A DNA stretch of 64,000 nt, taken from positions 78,578-142,577 of the forward strand of contig DDWZ01000022.1 in the NCBI GenBank assembly GCA_002347095.1, given 5' to 3'. The notes beneath the pieces were generated by a model. It worked only from the letters and a program-made list of their open reading frames with translations. It was not told the origin of the DNA and did not search any database. This document shows positions 43,498-51,909 of this stretch, in pieces. How positions within the stretch are numbered: the stretch's first letter is position 1; every line of letters begins with the position of its first letter. The position numbers were made by a program, and so were the translations under genes. Origin of the DNA: Desulfobulbaceae bacterium UBA2273 (GTDB taxonomy: Bacteria > Desulfobacterota > Desulfobulbia > Desulfobulbales > Desulfurivibrionaceae).

Positions 43498-44760
43498 TTA
43501 CATCTCAACCATCAGCTTGCCGGTATCCTCATTCCAACTGACGATGAGGTACCAGAGGCACATGGCCAGAGCGATCACCGCCAGGGTGCCGCCGTATCCC
43601 AAAAAGGTGTCCGGCATGTAGATCCACTGGCCGAGCAATCCGCTTTCCTCGGCAGTACCTTCCCAGCCCCATTCCTTAAACTTCGGGGTCAGAATGGCAT
43701 TGGACACGCCGAAGGTGACAACGGTCAGCCACAGTTTGACCTGGCCTTCGCCCACCCGCCAGAGGCTGCCGGAACCGCAGCCGCCCGCCAGCATGGCGCC
43801 AAGCCCGAAGACAAGCCCGCCGAACACCCCGCCGAAACCAAAGGTGCCGCGCACATAATGCACCGGCTCACGGAGCCCGGTGGCCTTGACCACCGCGACG
43901 CCGACGGCAAGGAGCAGGATGCTCACCATGACGCCCCGCGCCAAGGTCCAATCGCCGGTCATGTGCGGCTCACGGAAAGCCTGCACCATGCACCAGCGGC
44001 CGCGCTGCATGGTGTAGCCGATCGCGGCGGCAATGAGCAGCAGGCCGCTCAAACCGCCGGCAATGCCAAGATAGTCCTCTTCGCCGAGGTTGTCATAGTC
44101 CGCCACATGGATAACCTGATCCCCATAGGCATAGGCGCCCCAGATCAAGCCAACCAGGGCCAGGATGCCGAGGATCCTCCGCATGAGTACCGGGACCTCG
44201 ATGGTCTTGGCGCCGCCGGCCCCCCAGGAGATGTTCTCCATCTCCCAGTAGATGTATTTGAGACCAAGGAGCACGCCCATTATCAGGCCCAGCCACATGG
44301 CAAAGCCGTTGGCGGCCAGATTGCCGATGGCGTTGTACATGCCGCCCACGTTGCAGCCGCCGGCAAAGGCGGAACCGACGCCCATGAGCACACCGGCCAC
44401 CAGCCCCTTGACCATCTCCAGGACCGGCGGGATGCGGATGTCGAAGTTGTCACCCAGATTGGCGGACAAAAAGGCCCCGGCCACGAAACCGATGCCTATC
44501 ACCGAGCCGGTGTCGAGCAGGGCGCTCTTGGGAGCGGCAGCCTCCCACAGGCCGATGGTATCCCACAGGCCGAGCCCGTAGATGATCCATTCCCCCCAGT
44601 TCCGAATGGCGCCAACCGCACCCCACGGCCGAGCCCAGACCAGAATCAGCACGCTCAAAAAAGCGACGATGATCCCGGACGTGACGGAGTTCCACTCGTC
44701 CTTGCACAGCTTTTTGTACAGCCCCTTGACCTTACTCCCCATAACGCTTTCTTCGCCCAT
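43498..44760 (-). CDS. yedE: YeeE/YedE family thiosulfate-type transporter
   Basis: A 420-residue membrane protein with about nine helices in two halves. The two cysteine motifs SAFAGGCNVGG and AMLAGGCGSGS match the pore cysteines that pass sulfur-bearing ions in YeeE. It likely imports thiosulfate or another sulfur compound. ATG 44760 has a strong AGGAGG. It is divergent from tusA and the small genes at 45229-46410, which makes this the YedE-TusA-DsrE (YTD) arrangement described for sulfur-disproportionating bacteria. Confidence 0.93.
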   Translation of the reverse strand: MGEESVMGSKVKGLYKKLCKDEWNSVTSGIIVAFLSVLILVWARPWGAVGAIRNWGEWIIYGLGLWDTIGLWEAAAPKSALLDTGSVIGIGFVAGAFLSANLGDNFDIRIPPVLEMVKGLVAGVLMGVGSAFAGGCNVGGMYNAIGNLAANGFAMWLGLIMGVLLGLKYIYWEMENISWGAGGAKTIEVPVLMRRILGILALVGLIWGAYAYGDQVIHVADYDNLGEEDYLGIAGGLSGLLLIAAAIGYTMQRGRWCMVQAFREPHMTGDWTLARGVMVSILLLAVGVAVVKATGLREPVHYVRGTFGFGGVFGGLVFGLGAMLAGGCGSGSLWRVGEGQVKLWLTVVTFGVSNAILTPKFKEWGWEGTAEESGLLGQWIYMPDTFLGYGGTLAVIALAMCLWYLIVSWNEDTGKLMVEM

Positions 44761-45228
44761 TCCAGACCTCCTCTCCCATTTTTTTGCAAATAATTACAAA
44801 ACGATAAGCCTGCCATCCAAAAAACGAAAAAACCCGTTGAAATTGTCAGGACAATACTGTGACTGTACCGATAACCCCCTTTACCCGTGCCTTAAAATTT
44901 TGTCAAGTTTGACAAACCATTTTCCCGGATTCGCCCCCGGTATCCCCAATGCATCCATGCCCCCCATGCAGTATAATCTTCTTGAATTATGGCCTCTTTT
45001 TCCCCCTGTCGCCCCATGAACCGCCATTCACAAATTCCCTTGACAGGCCCCATGAATATTGGTAGAGACCCAATGGTACATGAAAGAGCCTTGAGTGTTT
45101 TTTTATGTAAAAAAAATCCCGCCAAGCCTGGTGGGATCCGAGTTGCCGTGTATAATTCGCTGGCACTTATTTCTTAAATTTTTTGAGTTTGCAGAAATTA
45201 CCCCTACACCCTTTTTAAGGAGGAAACC
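44761..45228. promoter_or_regulatory. yedE-tusA intergenic control region
   Basis: A 468-bp gap with two palindromes sharing TTGTC and GACAA arms: ATTGTC-AG-GACAAT (44842-44855) and TTGTCAA-GT-TTGACAA (44900-44915). Possible promoters for tusA are TTGACA (45040-45045), 17 bases, TAGAGA (45063-45068), and a perfect TATAAT at 45151-45156 with a weak -35. An ATCCC-type stem at 45116-45137 is backed by A residues, so it could end leftward transcription. Large size and paired operators suggest tight control of this divergent unit. Confidence 0.55.
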
Positions 45229-45489
45229 ATGAGCGACGATATTAAAGTAGCCCCCGATGGTATCACCCCGACCCGCACCCTGGATGCAAAAGGCCTGAGC
45301 TGCCCCATGCCCCTGTTGCGCACCAAGAAAGAGATGGACAAGATCAACGCCGGCGAGATCCTGGAGATCCTCGGCACCGATCCCGGCTCCCGCAACGACC
45401 TGCCCGGCTGGTGCACCCGTTCCGGCCATGTCTACCTGGGCGAAAAGGAAGATTCCGGCTTCATCCGCTTCTACCTCCAGAAAAAATAA
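45229..45489 (+). CDS. tusA: TusA-family sulfur carrier
   Basis: An 86-residue sulfurtransferase. The active cysteine is in SCPMPLLRTKK (the CPxP motif near residue 25), and the beta-alpha-beta pattern with DPGSRNDLPGWC follows. TusA carries persulfide sulfur to and from partner enzymes. ATG 45229 has AAGGAGG. It is the first gene of the rightward half of the YTD cluster, 71 bp before the DsrE-like gene. Confidence 0.96.
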   Translation: MSDDIKVAPDGITPTRTLDAKGLSCPMPLLRTKKEMDKINAGEILEILGTDPGSRNDLPGWCTRSGHVYLGEKEDSGFIRFYLQKK

Positions 45490-45560
45490 GCTTTTTTACT
45501 CCACACGACGCGGCCAGGGCACAAGCCCCGCGCCTTCAATTTTGCATCAGGAGACAGGAA

Positions 45561-45875
45561 ATGGCTAAAAGTTTAGGTATTTTTGTTACCTCCCCCCAGA
45601 ACATGCGCCATGTCATGGGGATCACCAAGGCCGCCAAGGCCAAGGGCTCCAAGGTTAAGGTTTTCTTCAGTTGGTACGCCGTTCATCTGACCAAGTGCCC
45701 GGAGTTCCCGGCGCTCTGCGAGCTGGCGGACGACGTGTCCATCTGCGTGGACAGCTACAAGAACGCAGGCTATGATCCCGCCGATATTCCCAAGGGTCTT
45801 GAGGCCAAGAAGATGGCTACCCAGTCCCAGCATGGCGAAATCATCGAAGACTACGAATGCTACCTGACCTTATAA
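45561..45875 (+). CDS. DsrE/TusD-like small protein
   Basis: A 104-residue DsrE-superfamily protein. Strand-helix starts AKSLGIFVTSP and the putative active cysteine, Cys62, is in VSICVDSYKNAGY, at the place of the sulfur-carrying cysteine of TusD/DsrE. It should exchange persulfide with TusA. Ribosome site is CAGGAG before ATG 45561. Followed 10 bp later by the next small gene. Confidence 0.87.
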   Translation: MAKSLGIFVTSPQNMRHVMGITKAAKAKGSKVKVFFSWYAVHLTKCPEFPALCELADDVSICVDSYKNAGYDPADIPKGLEAKKMATQSQHGEIIEDYECYLTL

Positions 45876-45885
45876 GGAGAGAACC

Positions 45886-46200
45886 ATGTCCAAGAAAGTA
45901 GGTTTTCTGTTGGTAAACAAGGAATACACCCTGGACGGCATCCGCTCCACCCTGGGTCTGGCCGTCGAGAACATGTACTCGTATGCCTATGTCATGAATA
46001 ATGAGCTGCCCGACCTGAGCGACTACCACAAGGAGAACATCGAGTGGGTTCGCGACATGGAAGGCGAGGTCTACAGCACCGTGGATGCCAATGTCGAGAA
46101 TCACGGCATGGTCAAGATCACCCTTGAGGAAATCGGCAAGCAGTTGCGCGACCTTGAGATCATCATCCCCTACGGCATCCTCCGCTCCGACAAGAGCTAA
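45886..46200 (+). CDS. Hypothetical YTD-cluster protein, DsrF/TusC-like by resemblance
   Basis: A 104-residue protein with the opening KVGFLLVNKEYTLDGIRSTLGLA, an alpha/beta pattern resembling the TusC/DsrF subunit of the DsrE superfamily, and no cysteine anywhere. It lies 10 bp after the DsrE-like gene and 36 bp before the 57-codon gene. In known YTD clusters a hypothetical gene stands here. A structural role in a DsrEFH-like ring is inferred. Confidence 0.65.
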   Translation: MSKKVGFLLVNKEYTLDGIRSTLGLAVENMYSYAYVMNNELPDLSDYHKENIEWVRDMEGEVYSTVDANVENHGMVKITLEEIGKQLRDLEIIIPYGILRSDKS

Positions 46201-46236
46201 GATACTTATTGACCCACAACGACAAGGAGTGTTCCA

Positions 46237-46410
46237 ATGAAACTCTTGAATGTATACCGTTCCGCGCCCAGTGACGACACCAAGAAACTGGTGGAGATCG
46301 TCTCCGAGGGCCGTGATGTTGAATCCTTTGATCTCAACGTTGAGAGCCCGGACTACAGCGCTTTGCTGGATAAGGTTTTCGCGGCCGACCAGACCATCTG
46401 CTGGTGGTAA
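46237..46410 (+). CDS. 57-residue YTD-cluster protein, possible shortened DsrH/TusB
   Basis: A 57-codon gene with an AAGGAG site before ATG 46237. The protein begins MKLLNVYRSAPSDD, has EIVSEGRDVESFDL and ends ICWW. The opening and the end in tryptophan recall TusB/DsrH (usually about 95 residues), of which this would be a shortened form. That similarity is by eye and weak. It ends the cluster; a terminator follows. Confidence 0.65.
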   Translation: MKLLNVYRSAPSDDTKKLVEIVSEGRDVESFDLNVESPDYSALLDKVFAADQTICWW

Positions 46411-46443
46411 GCAAGACTTTTTCAGCCCATGCGGAGTGAAGCA

Positions 46444-46477
46444 AATCCCTGGCCGTCATCGGCCAGGGATTTTTTTT
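46444..46477 (+). terminator. Intrinsic terminator of the YTD cluster
   Basis: A 12-bp perfect stem (46444-46455 with 46460-46471), TCAT loop and T residues to 46477. It closes the tusA-dsrE transcript. Confidence 0.92.
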
Positions 46478-46645
46478 GCGCCGGAAATCGAATTTTCCTG
46501 TGCATTCCCGCCATGAATATCGTATGATTTTTCTAGGCCAGTTGCTAATGAGGCCTGTGACCTCCTGACCGGACGCCGACAATTTCCGGCAACGATAACC
46601 CTCTGGAACGTGTCTGCGAATTAACCTCATGACGGACTTCGCACT

Positions 46646-47329
46646 ATGATCTGGAAATCGCGACCCACCGTGAAGGGAATCTCCCACCCCAAGACCTTCC
46701 TCTTCCTGTTTTTCACCCTTTCCTTCCCTTTGCTGCACAGCGGTTGCTCCACCACCATCCAGGCTCCTCCTCAAATCGCCCAACTTCCCCCGGCGGAGAG
46801 CCCGTGCCCTCCCCCTTTTTTGGATAACGAAGATATCGACCCGGGCCTGCCGGTTACCGCCCCCCTCAAGGCCCCGAAAATAGTCATCAAAAAAGCCAAA
46901 AAAAAGCTTTTCCTCTATTCCGAGGAAAAGCTGCTCCGCACCTATCCCGTGAAGCTCGGCTTCAACCCGGTTGGCGACAAGGTCCGCCAGGGGGATAAGC
47001 GCACCCCGGAGGGAAGCTATTACATCTGCATGAAAAACCCGCGCAGCAAGTATTACCTTTCCCTGGGCTTGAGTTACCCCAGCATTGAAGACGCGGAACG
47101 CGGCCTGGAGCAAAAGCTCATCACCAAAAGCGACCGCGACCGGATCATCGAGAGAATCTCCAAAAAATCCATCCCCCCCTGGAACACCCCCCTGGGCGGC
47201 GAAATATTCATCCATGGCGGGGGTGAAACCTGGGATTGGACCTATGGCTGCGTAGCCCTGCGCAACAAGGACATCGAAGAATTATTCAAGGTCGTCGCCC
47301 TGGGCACCGAGGTTGTCATTCAGCAGTAA
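46646..47329 (+). CDS. L,D-transpeptidase (YkuD), lipoprotein-type
   Basis: A 227-residue exported L,D-transpeptidase. The leader ends LLHSGC, so the cysteine may be lipidated. The YkuD domain begins with IVIKKAKKKLFLYSEEKLL; the catalytic block is IHGGGETWDWTYGCVALRNKD, with His and Cys in the HxxG...GC arrangement. It cross-links peptidoglycan or attaches protein to it. Tail to tail with a second L,D-transpeptidase, 7 bp apart. Confidence 0.9.
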   Translation: MIWKSRPTVKGISHPKTFLFLFFTLSFPLLHSGCSTTIQAPPQIAQLPPAESPCPPPFLDNEDIDPGLPVTAPLKAPKIVIKKAKKKLFLYSEEKLLRTYPVKLGFNPVGDKVRQGDKRTPEGSYYICMKNPRSKYYLSLGLSYPSIEDAERGLEQKLITKSDRDRIIERISKKSIPPWNTPLGGEIFIHGGGETWDWTYGCVALRNKDIEELFKVVALGTEVVIQQ

Positions 47330-47336
47330 ACCCGCC

Positions 47337-48395
47337 TCATTCCCCCATCGCCACCGGTGTTTCATGCACCCAGACCCAGGTTCCCGGATCACCCTTGGTC
47401 GCCTCCTGCCAATTCCCCCTGCTTGCCTTGGGCCTTGTCCACTCAAAGAGCCAGAGGGCGTCCTTGGGCGCCAGATTCACGCAGCCGTGGGAATTGGGCA
47501 GCCCGAAAAAATCGTGCCAGTAGGAGGTGTGCAACCCGTATGATTGATGGAAATACATGTGCCAGGGCACATCCTCCACATAGTAACGATCCGCATCACC
47601 TTCCCCGCCGCTCATTTTGCCGATTCTGACCTTGGCCCAAATCCGGAACAACCCCTTGATCGTTGGAAACCGCTCATCGCCGGAAGAGACCAGGGTGGCG
47701 AAAATCAACCGGTCTCCCTCGTACGCCGACAGGGTCTGCTCGGTAAGATTCACCTCGATCCAGCGCTCCGACTCTCCGACTTCCTGCGGGCGAAGCGCGG
47801 GAATGACCATGGCCAGGCGGTTGTAGGGAACCCAGACGCCGGTGCCGATCCTGCACCACTTGCGCTGCTCGACCTCCCGCGTCTCATGGACAATGACCAG
47901 GGATCTCGCCGGCACCACGGCCGGATCCTCCTCTTCAACCGGCGGCACGCCGGGGCCTGGAGAGACACGGGTGTGGAAGATCATCCAGGCAAATTTCTTG
48001 TCAAAATCCCGCGGCACCAGAACCCCTTGAAAGTTAGAAGGCTTGGCGAGCCGGAGCTTGTCCGCCCGGAGGTATTCCCGCTCATTGATTTTGTACCACC
48101 CCTGACCATCCACCATGATCGGTTGGGTATCGCTGAGGCTGACCCACATGAAGCCCGGCCTGGTAACCCGGACAGGGGCCACCCCGGCACGCTCGTCCTG
48201 CGGCTGGCCATAGACGGGCACAGCATCCCCCAGGATCTGGGCATAGGTCAGCGACAAAACATCGCCTGTCCTCTCGGGAAACGGACAGACAAACTGTTTT
48301 TCCGTAAGATCCTCTTGGGTTCCGGCCCGGCACAGTTCGGCCTGAAATCCAAAAAAAATCCCCAACACCAGCCAGAAAAAAACGGCTCTCCGCAC
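47337..48395 (-). CDS. L,D-transpeptidase (YkuD), long form
   Basis: A 352-residue exported enzyme with an N-terminal signal peptide (to about residue 24). An N-terminal extension of about 190 residues is followed by the YkuD domain: WIEVNLTEQTLSAYEGDRL, then HTSYWHDFFGLPNSHGCVNL with the catalytic His and Cys. Known YkuD enzymes form 3-3 peptidoglycan cross-links. It follows a small gene on the same strand (9 bp gap) and is convergent with the lipoprotein-type enzyme. The two are distant paralogues. Confidence 0.92.
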   Translation of the reverse strand: MRRAVFFWLVLGIFFGFQAELCRAGTQEDLTEKQFVCPFPERTGDVLSLTYAQILGDAVPVYGQPQDERAGVAPVRVTRPGFMWVSLSDTQPIMVDGQGWYKINEREYLRADKLRLAKPSNFQGVLVPRDFDKKFAWMIFHTRVSPGPGVPPVEEEDPAVVPARSLVIVHETREVEQRKWCRIGTGVWVPYNRLAMVIPALRPQEVGESERWIEVNLTEQTLSAYEGDRLIFATLVSSGDERFPTIKGLFRIWAKVRIGKMSGGEGDADRYYVEDVPWHMYFHQSYGLHTSYWHDFFGLPNSHGCVNLAPKDALWLFEWTRPKASRGNWQEATKGDPGTWVWVHETPVAMGE

Positions 48396-48404
48396 CTTCA
48401 GCCC

Positions 48405-48737
48405 CTAAGCCTTGATATGTTCATCCGCAAGCATCCGGTCAAGGAATCCAAGCAAAAACTGGCGTTGGGCCGGGGTGGAATAGCTGATGCACGAACAATG
48501 CAGGTTGCTCTGGCTACGGACCAGAAATTCGGCAATCAGCCGGCTGCGTCCCAGCTCGATCCCGAAGAAAAAAGGGGCGCATTGCTCATGCCCCTGCTGG
48601 GCTTCGGCCAGCAAATCCTCCGGAAGCTCCAGCCAGAACATCCCCTCCATGGGGCCGGCTTTCAAGGTTCGCTTCAGATATGATTCCAGATTATCCTGTT
48701 CTTCCTTGCTCAACTCATCAACAACAAACTGACGCAT
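48405..48737 (-). CDS. Hypothetical small protein upstream of the transpeptidase
   Basis: A 110-residue cytoplasmic protein, MRQFVVDELSKEEQDNLESY, with GPMEGMFWLELPEDLLAEAQ and a CSCISYS stretch. It has no membrane segment. The start at 48737 is chosen for its AGAGGGTG site over longer frames. Not recognised. Same strand as and 9 bp upstream of the L,D-transpeptidase gene, so probably one operon. Confidence 0.7.
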   Translation of the reverse strand: MRQFVVDELSKEEQDNLESYLKRTLKAGPMEGMFWLELPEDLLAEAQQGHEQCAPFFFGIELGRSRLIAEFLVRSQSNLHCSCISYSTPAQRQFLLGFLDRMLADEHIKA

Positions 48738-48967
48738 GGCACACCCTCTGCTGGTTTCCGGTGAATGTTCCTGTCTCGGCTCGCTTGTGCCCGGCAGTCC
48801 CCAGGCAAAAAGCACGACATAACAGTACCAGAATAGCGGCAAACTGTCACCAGGGAGACTGCCCCCCATGCCCTGCCGCTCTTGCTTTACATTTGACAGA
48901 ATCCGGCCCGGACAGTATCCTGCGCCAAACCATGCCCCAGCGAACCACGAAAAACAAGGAGAAAAGA

Positions 48968-49309
48968 ATGAGCAGCCCCTGTCTTTTCTGCAGGATCGCC
49001 AGCGGTGAAATCCCTGCCAAAAAACTGTACGAGGATGATGAGGTCTTCGCCTTCTGGGACATCTCCCCCCAAGCGCCCACCCATTTTCTGGTCATCCCCA
49101 AGAAACATCTCAGCGGCCCGGGGGCGATTTCCGCCGAGGACGAAGCGCTCATCGGCAAGGTCGTCCGCATCGGCGCGCAACTGGCCCGGGAAAACGGCGC
49201 GGAACACTGCCGGTTGGTCATGAACAACGGCGCTGAGGCGGGACAAACCGTCTTCCACCTGCATCTCCACGTTCTCGGCGGCCGGCCCATGTCCTGGCCG
49301 CCGGGCTGA
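48968..49309 (+). CDS. HIT-family nucleotide-binding protein
   Basis: A 113-residue histidine-triad protein. The active motif is FHLHLHVLGG; CLFCRIASGEIPAKKLYEDD is the zinc-binding, Hint-type opening. Enzymes of this type hydrolyse nucleoside phosphoramidates such as AMP-lysine. ATG 48968 has AAGGAG upstream. It lies ahead of mobB but 34 bp separate them, so co-transcription is possible. Confidence 0.95.
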   Translation: MSSPCLFCRIASGEIPAKKLYEDDEVFAFWDISPQAPTHFLVIPKKHLSGPGAISAEDEALIGKVVRIGAQLARENGAEHCRLVMNNGAEAGQTVFHLHLHVLGGRPMSWPPG

Positions 49310-49343
49310 GCCGAAAACCGTCAACATCACACCAGATATCGCC

Positions 49344-50003
49344 ATGCCTCCTGTCATCGCATTCATCGGCAAGCCCGACTCCGGCAAGACCACGCTTCTT
49401 GAAAAGCTCATTCCGGAACTGCGGGGCCGCGGCTACCGCATCGGCACCATCAAGCACCATGTCCATGCCTTTGAGATGGACAAGCCCGGCAAGGACACCT
49501 GGCGTCACAAGCAGGCCGGTGCCAATACCGTGGCCCTCTCCTCCCCCACCGGCCTGGGCATCATCCGCGATGTGGCCGGGGATCTGACCATCGAGGAGCT
49601 GGTGGGCCGCTATTACGGCGATATCGACCTGGTGATCGCCGAGGGCTACAAGCGGCTGAGCCTGCCCAAGATCGAGGTCTTCCGCAGTGCCCAGCATGAG
49701 GCTCCCTTGCCGGACCGGGATGACACCTGGGTCGCCATGGTCAGCGACACCGACGGGGTCGCCGACCTCCCCTGCTTCGGGCTGGAGGATGTCGCCGGGC
49801 TGGCGGATTTTCTGGAAGAACGGTTCATCACACCCTTTCCCAAGCAAAAAACCAGCCTGCTGGTCAACGGCCAGCCCGTTTATCTCAACGCCTTCGTGGA
49901 GAGCTTCCTCCGCCAGGCCATCACCGGCATGACCTGCTCGCTCAAGGGGTGCCAGGATCCCCGGGAAATCATCATCACCATCCGCCAGGACCCGCAGGAA
50001 TGA
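49344..50003 (+). CDS. mobB: Molybdopterin-guanine dinucleotide synthesis protein MobB
   Basis: A 219-residue GTP-binding protein. The P-loop is GKPDSGKTT; GTIKHHVH and IAEGYK are family motifs. A C-terminal extension of about 55 residues, containing VNGQPVYLNAFVESFLRQAI and a cysteine pair, goes beyond E. coli MobB (about 175). It helps MobA attach GMP to molybdopterin. Its stop overlaps mobA by 4 bp. The nearby sigma-54 operon and others need the cofactor. Confidence 0.93.
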   Translation: MPPVIAFIGKPDSGKTTLLEKLIPELRGRGYRIGTIKHHVHAFEMDKPGKDTWRHKQAGANTVALSSPTGLGIIRDVAGDLTIEELVGRYYGDIDLVIAEGYKRLSLPKIEVFRSAQHEAPLPDRDDTWVAMVSDTDGVADLPCFGLEDVAGLADFLEERFITPFPKQKTSLLVNGQPVYLNAFVESFLRQAITGMTCSLKGCQDPREIIITIRQDPQE

Positions 50004-50599
50004 CCCAGCGGATCAACCAGGTTGCCGGGGTGATTCTGGCGGGCGGGAAAAGCTCGCGCTTCGGAAGCAACAAGGCCCTGGCCCTCCATCAGGGCGACGC
50101 CCTGATCCAGACCATCGCCCGCCGGCTTGCCGCACTGTTTCCGGAAACCCTGCTCATCACCAACACGCCCGAGGAGTACGGGTTTCTCGGCTGGCCCATG
50201 GCCAAAGACCTCTACCCTGATTGCGGCCCCCTGGCCGGCATCCATGCCGCCCTGCGCACGGTTTCCCAGCCCCGTATCTTTGTCTGCGGCTGCGACATGC
50301 CGCTGGTCAATCCGGACCTGATCCGTTTCCTCTGCGAGCTGGAAGGCGACCATGACATCGTGCTGCCCTGGCTGGACGAGGGGCCGGAGCCGCTCTACGC
50401 GGTATACAGCAAAAAAGCCCTGCCTATTATCGAGGAACAGCTCTCCAAAAACCAATACAAAATAGGTATGGTGTTTGAAAAATTGCGCATCCGCAAGGTT
50501 ACAGCCGAGGAGATCTTGCAGATCGTGCCGGATCTCACCACCTTTCAGAACATCAACCACCAGCATGACCTTGCCCGTCTTGCCGGCATGGGGGTGTGA
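50000..50599 (+). CDS. mobA: Molybdenum cofactor guanylyltransferase
   Basis: A 199-residue nucleotidyltransferase. The GTP-binding loop is VILAGGKSSRFGSNKA, and the catalytic metal-binding aspartate is in CGCDMPLVNP. It converts molybdopterin to MGD, the form used by DMSO-reductase-family enzymes such as the one at 11652. ATG overlaps the mobB stop (ATGA); moeA starts 3 bp after its stop. Confidence 0.96.
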   Translation: MTQRINQVAGVILAGGKSSRFGSNKALALHQGDALIQTIARRLAALFPETLLITNTPEEYGFLGWPMAKDLYPDCGPLAGIHAALRTVSQPRIFVCGCDMPLVNPDLIRFLCELEGDHDIVLPWLDEGPEPLYAVYSKKALPIIEEQLSKNQYKIGMVFEKLRIRKVTAEEILQIVPDLTTFQNINHQHDLARLAGMGV

Positions 50600-50602
50600 G
50601 CC

Positions 50603-51805
50603 ATGCCGACCCTCTCGCTGAAAGAAGCGCAACACCTGATTGTCCGCCACTGCTCCACCCTCGCCGCGGAGGAGATTGCCCTTTCGGAGGCCGCAGGCCG
50701 CATTGCCGCGCAAGCGATCAAGGCGACCCGGGCGGTGCCTGACTTCGCCCGTTCCGCCATGGACGGCTATGCCGTCAACAGCCGCAACCTGACCGGCGAT
50801 ACTGTTCCGGTATCTTTACAGGTAACCGGCGAGATTGCCGCTGGCGCCACCGATCTGCCACAGCTTACCGGGAAAAACGCCATCGCGATCATGACCGGCG
50901 GCGCCTTGCCTGCCGGGGCGAATCAGGTTGTTCCCTTTGAGCACTGCCAAAGAAACGGATCAGTGGTGCTGGTGGACACTCCGCCCCACCCCGGCGCCTT
51001 CATCCGCGCCAGAGGCGCGGACCTGGGAGCCAAGCAAACCATTGTCCGCGCCGGGGCACGGATCGAGCCCCAGCACCTGCCGCTCCTGGCCGAAAGCGGG
51101 TTACCCCAGGTTTCCGTGGTTGGCTGCCCGGAGCTGGCCATCATCTGCACGGGCAGCGAATTGCTCGATACCGTCGATACCCCGGAGGCGGGCCAGATCG
51201 TCGGCGGCAACCGCTTCCTGCTCGCCTCTCTCATCAAGGGCGCGGGGGCCACATCCCGGGATTTTGGCCTGGTGGCCGATGACTGCGCCCGGATCGTCGC
51301 CTTGCTTAAAGATGCCCTGCACGGTCCCTCCCAGGGCGTAATCACCACCGGCGGCATGGGCCCGGGCAACTACGATCTCCTGCCCCAGGCCTTTGCCACG
51401 CTCGGGATTCGCCCTCTGTACGCGGCCCTGGCGGTCCGCCCTGGCCGCTCCACCATGTTCGGCCTCTACAACAACAAGCCGATTTTCGCCCTGCCCGGCC
51501 CGCCGCCCGCGGTTTTCCTGCTGTTCCACGAGCTTGTTTTGCCTGCCCTGCGCGCCATGCAAGGGCAGTCGCGCCCCTTGCCCCCCCTTGCGCGCGCCAC
51601 CCTCGCCACGCCTGTCACCTTGAAAAAAACCGGGCTGCTCAACCTCAAAGGCGCGGTGGCCAGGCTGAACGGCAAGAACCTCACCGTACGCCCCGCAGGC
51701 AAAAACGAACCGGCCAACGCCATCATCCATCTGCCGCCCAGTCGGAAGCATCTGCTGGCCGGGGAGGATGTCTCCCTGCGCCTCTGCACCTCCGCTTTTT
51801 TCTAA
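50603..51805 (+). CDS. moeA: Molybdopterin molybdenumtransferase MoeA
   Basis: A 400-residue enzyme that inserts molybdate into adenylated molybdopterin. SAMDGYAV is the N-terminal signature; GEIAAGA and IMTGGALPAGA follow; TGSEL and TTGGMGPG mark the MoCF-like domain. ALPGPPPAV is the C-terminal active-site loop. Last gene of a tightly packed mobB-mobA-moeA operon. Confidence 0.96.
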   Translation: MPTLSLKEAQHLIVRHCSTLAAEEIALSEAAGRIAAQAIKATRAVPDFARSAMDGYAVNSRNLTGDTVPVSLQVTGEIAAGATDLPQLTGKNAIAIMTGGALPAGANQVVPFEHCQRNGSVVLVDTPPHPGAFIRARGADLGAKQTIVRAGARIEPQHLPLLAESGLPQVSVVGCPELAIICTGSELLDTVDTPEAGQIVGGNRFLLASLIKGAGATSRDFGLVADDCARIVALLKDALHGPSQGVITTGGMGPGNYDLLPQAFATLGIRPLYAALAVRPGRSTMFGLYNNKPIFALPGPPPAVFLLFHELVLPALRAMQGQSRPLPPLARATLATPVTLKKTGLLNLKGAVARLNGKNLTVRPAGKNEPANAIIHLPPSRKHLLAGEDVSLRLCTSAFF

Positions 51806-51909
51806 ACGCACAGCAGCGTCCCGCCCTCTTGATTTCTGCCCTGCTCCATGATACAACCCCCTCTGGTAGAGACTTTTAGCGACACGGCACTATACTCAAG
51901 GGGATATCC

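Noticed and set aside
45161..45176. TGGCAC near 45161 as a second sigma-54 promoter before tusA
   Set aside because: The -12 GC is missing (TGGCAC is followed by TTATT and then TCTT), so it does not meet the GG-N10-GC rule.
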